Origin: RHKX01 sp041393495
GTDB lineage: Bacteria > Actinomycetota > Thermoleophilia > Solirubrobacterales > 70-9
Direction of reading: 5' to 3'
Length of the DNA stretch: 64,000 bases
Assembly: GCA_041393495.1 (NCBI GenBank)
Contig: JAWKKA010000010.1
Location: 62,001 to 126,000, forward strand
Positions within the stretch are counted from its first letter, which is position 1. Every line of letters begins with the position of its first letter. The translations under genes and the position numbers were made by a program. Of this stretch, positions 59,736-64,000 are shown in pieces. The notes under the pieces were generated by a model. It was given only the letters and a program-made list of their open reading frames with translations, searched no databases and was not told the DNA's origin.

Positions 59736-59794
59736 CGTCGCTGCTCCGCCCCGCCCCGGCAAATCTAGCGCGGCCGAGACGGGGTCAGCGGCGC

Positions 59795-60460
59795 TCAGGG
59801 GTTCGGTACCCCGACCCTGAGCTTGTCGAAGAAGCCGACCGCCTTCTTCTTCTTGACCTTCTTCACGTTCCCGTAGACGAGGCCGGTGCCGGTGCTCGCG
59901 ATGTCGTCGGGGGCGGGGTCCCTGTAGGAGATCATCGACTTGCCGTTGACCTTGCCGACGATCGTGTCGCCCTTGGCGCGGATCTCGAGCACGTTCTTCC
60001 TCTTGATGCCCTCGACGGCGCCGTCCTGGCCCTTGTCGAGCACGACCTTGTCCTCGACGAGCTCCCAGCGGTGGCGCTTGGGGATCACGCGGAAGACGTA
60101 GCCGTGCTTACGTCCCGAGCGGACCGAGACGCCGATGAAGGCGCCGTTGCGGGCCGCCTTCTCGGTCGCGCCGGTGATCTTCGTCTCCGCCCGGACGATC
60201 AGGTCCGGTTGCGGCGAGTCGCCGCTGACCGGGGTCTTCAGCGCGCAGTTCTGCCTACCGCCCTTGACGGTCACGCCGAGCGACGACTTCTTGCGCCACT
60301 CGCGCTTGCAGCGCTTCTTCTTGCCGGACTGCTTGGTGATCGCCTTGTAGGAGGCCTTCGACTTGAAGTTGTTGCTGTAGACGGTCACCGTGGCGAGCGC
60401 CGGGACGGCGGCCGCAAGCGCGGCGATGACCGTGGCTGTCAGTGCGATTCGCTTCGTCAT
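59795..60460 (-). CDS. Secreted lysine-rich beta protein, unknown function
   Basis: 221 residues. Signal peptide IALTATVIAALAAAVPALA. The mature protein is very basic (KAITKQSGKKKRCKREWRKK) and then shows a jelly-roll-like pattern: FIGVSVRSGRKHGYVFRVIP, NVLEIRAKGDTIVGKVNGKS, TGLVYGNVKKVKKKKAVGFF. This resembles DUF1080/LamG-like sugar-binding folds, weakly. Two Cys could form a disulphide. ATG 60460 chosen at the signal peptide. Confidence 0.72.
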   Translation of the reverse strand: MTKRIALTATVIAALAAAVPALATVTVYSNNFKSKASYKAITKQSGKKKRCKREWRKKSSLGVTVKGGRQNCALKTPVSGDSPQPDLIVRAETKITGATEKAARNGAFIGVSVRSGRKHGYVFRVIPKRHRWELVEDKVVLDKGQDGAVEGIKRKNVLEIRAKGDTIVGKVNGKSMISYRDPAPDDIASTGTGLVYGNVKKVKKKKAVGFFDKLRVGVPNP

Positions 60461-60562
60461 CGTGATGAATGTAGCCGGGGGACCGGATTCGGTGCCGGGC
60501 ACCGGAGTCCGGTGCCTCGCAGGTTGCGAACACGGCCCGGGCGCAGGAGTCGCGGTCGCGGC

Positions 60563-61396
60563 TCAGCCCCCATGGCGACGCCAGTAGCGCTCGAGGCCGA
60601 GCCAGGACTGCTCGGGCGGCATCGCCGCGCGGGTCCGCTCGGCGAGCTCGGGTGGCTCCGCGTCGATCCGCTCGCCGAGCGCGGCGAGGAACTGCCGCTC
60701 GTCGCCGGCGCGCGAGCTCTCCGCGAGGCGCTCGAGCTCGGCGAGCGTCGCGGCGAGGTGACGCCGCGGATCGTCGACGGAGCCGTAGTGGGTGAGCAGC
60801 AGCCGCTCCGGCTCGCGCTCGGCGAGGAGCGCGATCGACTCGCGCCAGAGCTCGAGGTCGATGTCGGGCGGCGGCGTCGGCAGCCAGACCGTCTCGCCGG
60901 GCGGGATCCGGACCCCGGCGACGTCGCCGACGAAGGCGTCGCCACCGTCGCCGTCGAGGTAGGCGACGTGGTGGGAGGCGTGTCCCGGCGTCGCCAGCAC
61001 GTCGAGCCCCTCGACGACCTCGCCGCCGGAGAGGGGGACGATGTTGCGCTCGGGGACCGCCAGCACCGGGCCCCAGAGCTCGCCGAGTCGCTGGCCGTAG
61101 AGCCGGGCGGCGCTACCCAGCAGTCGCGAGGGGTCGGCGAGGTGCGGCGCACCGGCAGCGTGGACGTAGACGGGCAGGTCGGCGAAGCGCTCGACGAGGG
61201 CGCCGGTGGCGCCGGCGTGGTCGAGGTGGATGTGGGTGAGCAGGAGCGCCCGCGGCCGGCCGCCGGGAAGCTCGGCGAGGACCCGGTCGATCGTTCGTGC
61301 CGGGCCGGGGTCGATCAGCACCCCGTCGCGCTCCCAGACGCCGATCACGCGGTCGATCCCCTGGTGCCAGGTGTCGATCAGGCGCGGCTCGCTCAC
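60563..61396 (-). CDS. Metallo-beta-lactamase-fold hydrolase
   Basis: About 277 residues. Metal site ALLLTHIHLDHAGATGALVE (HxHxDH), then LATPGHASHHVAYLDGDGGDAFVGD with the third His and bridging Asp, and LLLTHYGSVDDPRRH. These fit a glyoxalase II-like or thioester/lactone hydrolase; substrate unknown. GTG 61396 has TACGAT 7 nt upstream (leaderless pattern); ATG 61405 would lie inside that box and is the alternative start. Confidence 0.88.
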   Translation of the reverse strand: MSEPRLIDTWHQGIDRVIGVWERDGVLIDPGPARTIDRVLAELPGGRPRALLLTHIHLDHAGATGALVERFADLPVYVHAAGAPHLADPSRLLGSAARLYGQRLGELWGPVLAVPERNIVPLSGGEVVEGLDVLATPGHASHHVAYLDGDGGDAFVGDVAGVRIPPGETVWLPTPPPDIDLELWRESIALLAEREPERLLLTHYGSVDDPRRHLAATLAELERLAESSRAGDERQFLAALGERIDAEPPELAERTRAAMPPEQSWLGLERYWRRHGG

Positions 61397-61467
61397 CGGC
61401 GGCATCGTACGGGCGGGCGGGCGGCGGGATCGTCCGGGCGCGCCGGCGGGGGGCGGCGGGTCCGAAC

Positions 61468-61473
61468 TAGAAT
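61468..61473 (+). promoter_or_regulatory. Candidate -10 box for the ethylmalonyl-CoA mutase gene
   Basis: TAGAAT with 6 nt to ATG 61480 and no ribosome site between, the clearest leaderless arrangement on the + strand of this window. Confidence 0.6.
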
Positions 61474-61479
61474 CGGGGC

Positions 61480-63480
61480 ATGAGCGAGCACCGGCTGCCC
61501 GAGCGCGATCGGCCCTGGGTGATGCGGACCTATGCCGGGCACTCCGACGCCCGGCGCTCGAACGAGCTCTACCGCCGTAACCTCGCGAAGGGCCAGACGG
61601 GACTCTCGATCGCCTTCGACCTGCCGACCCAGACCGGCTACGACCCCGATGCCGACCTCGCCCGCGGCGAGGTCGGCAAGGTCGGCGTCTCGATCGCCCA
61701 CCGCGGCGACATGGAGACCCTGCTCGAGGGGATCCCGCTCGCCGAGATGAACACCTCGATGACGATCAACGCGACCGCCGCCTGGCTGCTCGGCCTCTAC
61801 GTGGCGGTCGCCGACGAGCAGGGCGTGCCGCGCGCCGAGCTCAAGGGCACGACCCAGAACGACATCATCAAGGAGTACCTCTCACGCGGGACCTACGCGT
61901 TCCCGCCGGAGCCGTCGATGCGGCTGATCGCCGACATGATCGCGTTCACGGTCAATGAGATCCCGAGCTGGAACCCGATCAACATCTGCTCCTACCACCT
62001 CCAGGAGGCGGGAGCGACCCCGGTCCAGGAGATCGCCTATGCGATCAGCAACGCGATCGCGGTGCTCGACTCGGTCCGCGACCGCGGCCAGGTCGCCGAC
62101 GCGGACCTGCCCCGCGTCTTCGGCCGGATCAGCTTCTTCGTCAACGCCGGCGTCCGCTTCATCGAGGAGCACGCGAAGCTGCGCGCGATGGGCGCCCTCT
62201 GGGAGGAGCTCGGGCGCGAGCGCTACGGCGTCACCGACCCGCGTTACCTGCGGATGCGCTACGGCGTCCAGGTCAACTCGCTCGGGCTGACCGAGGCGCA
62301 GCCCGAGAACAACGTGCCGCGGATCGTCCTCGAGGCGCTCGCGGTCACGCTCGGCCGCGACGCCCGGGCGCGGGCGATCCAGCTTCCCGCCTGGAACGAG
62401 GCGCTCGGCCTGCCGCGGCCCTGGGACCAGCAGTGGAGCCTGCGGATCCAGCAGATCCTCGCCAACGAGACCGACATCCTCGACTACCCGGACATCTTCG
62501 CGGGCTCGAAGGTGATGGAAGGGCTCGTCGCCGAGCTGATCGAGGGGGCGCGCAGCGAGATCGCTGTCGTGGCCGAGCACGGCGGCGCGATCAGCGGCGA
62601 CGCCGTCGCCTACATGAAGGCCCGCCTCGTCGAGTCGCACCGCGACCGGCTCGCCCGGATCGAGTCCGGCGAGCTCGAGGTGATCGGCCAGAACTGCTTC
62701 ACCGAGACCGAGGACTCGCCGCTGACCGTCGGCGAGGATGGCGGCATCCTCACCCCCGACCCCGAGGTGGAGCGCGAGCGGATCGGGGCGCTCGAGGAGT
62801 GGAAGGCGGACCGCGACGCCGGCGCCGTCGAACGGGCTCTCGAGACGCTCGCCGCGGCCGCGGCCGACCCGTCCGCGAACCTGATGCCGGCGACGATCGA
62901 AGCCGCGAAGGCGGGCGTCACGACCGGCGAGTGGGCGGAGACGCTGCGTGGGGTCTTCGGCGCCTACCGGGGGCCGACCGGCCTCGACGGCGCCGCGGCC
63001 GGCGGCGAGGCCGAGCTGCTCGCCGAGGTCCGCGAGCGGGTTGCCGCCGTCGCCGGGGCGATCGGGCACCGGATCCGGATCCTCGTCGCCAAGCCCGGCC
63101 TCGACGGCCACTCCAACGGCGCCGAGCAGATCGCCGTCCGCGCCCGCGACGTCGGCATGGAGGTCATCTACCAGGGGATCCGCCTCACGCCCGAGGAGAT
63201 CGCCGCCTCCGCCGTCCAGGAGGACGTCGACGTGGTCGGGCTCTCGATCCTCTCCGGCTCCCACCGTGAGCTCGTGCCGCGGGTCGTCGAGCTGCTTCGC
63301 GAGGCCGGCGTCGACGCGCCCGTAGTCGTCGGCGGGATCATCCCCCCGGCCGACGCGGCGGCGCTGACCGCAACCGGCATCGCCCGCGTCTACACGCCGA
63401 AGGACTTCGACCTGAACCGGATCATGGCCGACATCGCCGGCCTCGTCGGCGAGCGAGAGACGGCTTCCCAGCCGGCCTGA
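61480..63480 (+). CDS. ecm: Ethylmalonyl-CoA mutase (MeaA type), B12-dependent
   Basis: 666 residues with a catalytic TIM barrel plus a C-terminal B12 domain. The barrel begins WVMRTYAGHSDARRSNELYR; TYAGHS is characteristic of the MeaA/Ecm group rather than methylmalonyl-CoA mutase. Other blocks: GLSIAFDLPTQTGYDPDADL, NTSMTINATAAWLL, NICSYHLQEAGATPVQE, VQVNSLGLTEAQPENN. The cobalamin His lies in KPGLDGHSNGAEQIAVRARD (about residue 544), with the later VGLSILSGSH. Converts ethylmalonyl-CoA to methylsuccinyl-CoA, the step after Ccr. Methylmalonyl-CoA mutase is the less likely alternative. Confidence 0.93.
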   Translation: MSEHRLPERDRPWVMRTYAGHSDARRSNELYRRNLAKGQTGLSIAFDLPTQTGYDPDADLARGEVGKVGVSIAHRGDMETLLEGIPLAEMNTSMTINATAAWLLGLYVAVADEQGVPRAELKGTTQNDIIKEYLSRGTYAFPPEPSMRLIADMIAFTVNEIPSWNPINICSYHLQEAGATPVQEIAYAISNAIAVLDSVRDRGQVADADLPRVFGRISFFVNAGVRFIEEHAKLRAMGALWEELGRERYGVTDPRYLRMRYGVQVNSLGLTEAQPENNVPRIVLEALAVTLGRDARARAIQLPAWNEALGLPRPWDQQWSLRIQQILANETDILDYPDIFAGSKVMEGLVAELIEGARSEIAVVAEHGGAISGDAVAYMKARLVESHRDRLARIESGELEVIGQNCFTETEDSPLTVGEDGGILTPDPEVERERIGALEEWKADRDAGAVERALETLAAAAADPSANLMPATIEAAKAGVTTGEWAETLRGVFGAYRGPTGLDGAAAGGEAELLAEVRERVAAVAGAIGHRIRILVAKPGLDGHSNGAEQIAVRARDVGMEVIYQGIRLTPEEIAASAVQEDVDVVGLSILSGSHRELVPRVVELLREAGVDAPVVVGGIIPPADAAALTATGIARVYTPKDFDLNRIMADIAGLVGERETASQPA

Positions 63481-63554
63481 TCCGCAACTGGGGTGGCAGG
63501 GCCGCCGGGCGGGCGCGCCGGCTTGCCGGAAGCGCCACAATTGGAAGGGCGGGC

Positions 63555-64000
63555 ATGGCCGACGAGATGAACAACGACCGCAGCGCCTGGCTGCGCTGCT
63601 ACCGCTGCTGGTCGCAGCGCCTCGAGGCGCAGGTCCACTACGACGCGATCCTCCGGATCGATCCCGAGACCGGCGAGCCCGCCGAGCGGATCGACGAGGT
63701 CCAGGAGTCGGTCGTCCAGTGCCTCGACTGCATGCACGACCAGCCGCACCTCGCCGTCGAGGAGGGCAGGGTCGTCCCCGTCGAGGACCGCTGGGAGCGG
63801 CTCGTCGCCGGCACCCCCTGGGTCGCCTCCTGCACGGTCACGGTCGATCAGGACCTCGTCGAGGTCTGCTCGGGTCCCGAGGCCACCGACAGCCTCACCT
63901 ACGGGGCCTTCGGCGATGCCGGGATCCGCGAGTTCTTCACCCACGTCCGCTTCCACAAGCACGAGGAGGAGCGGATCGTCATCCACCTGCTCGTCGAGCT
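63555..64000 (+). CDS. Hypothetical protein with two CxxC motifs (cut by window edge)
   Basis: The first 148 codons are present and the frame is open to the window end. Starts MADEMNNDRSAWLRCYRCWS and continues to VVQCLDCMHDQPHLAVEEGR. The pairs CYRC and CLDC could form a zinc ribbon. The rest alternates strands and helices (WVASCTVTVDQDLVEVCSGP) without a recognised domain. ATG 63555 follows GGAAGGG. It follows the mutase gene by 74 bp on the same strand. Confidence 0.7.
   Translation, partial: MADEMNNDRSAWLRCYRCWSQRLEAQVHYDAILRIDPETGEPAERIDEVQESVVQCLDCMHDQPHLAVEEGRVVPVEDRWERLVAGTPWVASCTVTVDQDLVEVCSGPEATDSLTYGAFGDAGIREFFTHVRFHKHEEERIVIHLLVE

Noticed and set aside
61480..63480. Methylmalonyl-CoA mutase large subunit
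   Set aside because: The N-terminal TYAGHS signature, overall match to MeaA-type proteins and the presence of Ccr favour ethylmalonyl-CoA mutase; activity has not been shown.

Overview
This is a 64 kb stretch of a very GC-rich bacterial chromosome, gene-dense on both strands. It contains no prophage, insertion sequence, CRISPR array or rRNA. Gene content points to an actinobacterium of the class Thermoleophilia (Solirubrobacterales-like): a complete coenzyme F420 gene set, a MeaA-type mutase with crotonyl-CoA carboxylase/reductase, a DUF559/AbiEi-like protein, and many genes that look leaderless (TANNNT box, 6-9 nt, start codon). The taxonomic placement is inference from gene content and base composition.

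Layout. 1-8 kb holds the classic protein quality-control block read leftward: tig, clpP, clpX (with a one-base frame break) and valS (cut by the window edge). Every gap of this block carries a small secreted-protein gene on the opposite strand, and these three genes look like paralogues. 8-16 kb: aldo/keto reductase, CorA, a fused MFS/spermidine-synthase-like protein, a CtaG-like membrane protein, a large secreted protein, and an ECF sigma factor coupled to a methylated-DNA methyltransferase. 16-34 kb is mixed metabolism and envelope functions: PfkB kinase, DUF3089 hydrolase, squalene/phytoene-synthase-like enzyme, esterase, macrodomain, P-type cation ATPase, M1 peptidase, tRNA-His, MgtE, tRNA-Arg, an M28-like membrane protein, P450, flavodoxin-like protein, hydrolase, glycosyltransferase with TetR.

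35-41 kb holds acyl-CoA metabolism: a carboxylase beta subunit, 3-hydroxyacyl-CoA dehydrogenase, HMG-CoA lyase and a FlK-like thioesterase. A 24-bp divergent promoter then leads into the F420 locus at 41.3-46.9 kb: npdG, cofD, cofC and cofE rightward, and the fused FO synthase fbiC convergent. 47-54 kb: aquaporin, an NRAMP metal transporter behind a DtxR-type regulator, YgfZ, a coiled-coil protein with a nuclease-like motif, and a MarR/MFS efflux pair. 56-64 kb: crotonyl-CoA carboxylase/reductase, LysR, ClpS, a metallo-hydrolase and ethylmalonyl-CoA mutase. Crotonyl-CoA carboxylase/reductase and ethylmalonyl-CoA mutase together indicate the ethylmalonyl-CoA pathway of acetyl-CoA assimilation.

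The least expected content is non-coding. Three families of short dispersed elements recur in intergenic spaces: a 37-bp double palindrome (2 copies with identical arms and varied spacers), a 43-bp hairpin element (2 copies with compensatory stem changes), and a 30-bp element (5 copies). Many gaps also hold private GC-rich tandem repeats of 15-60 bp period. Some of these arrays begin at the stop codon of the upstream gene.
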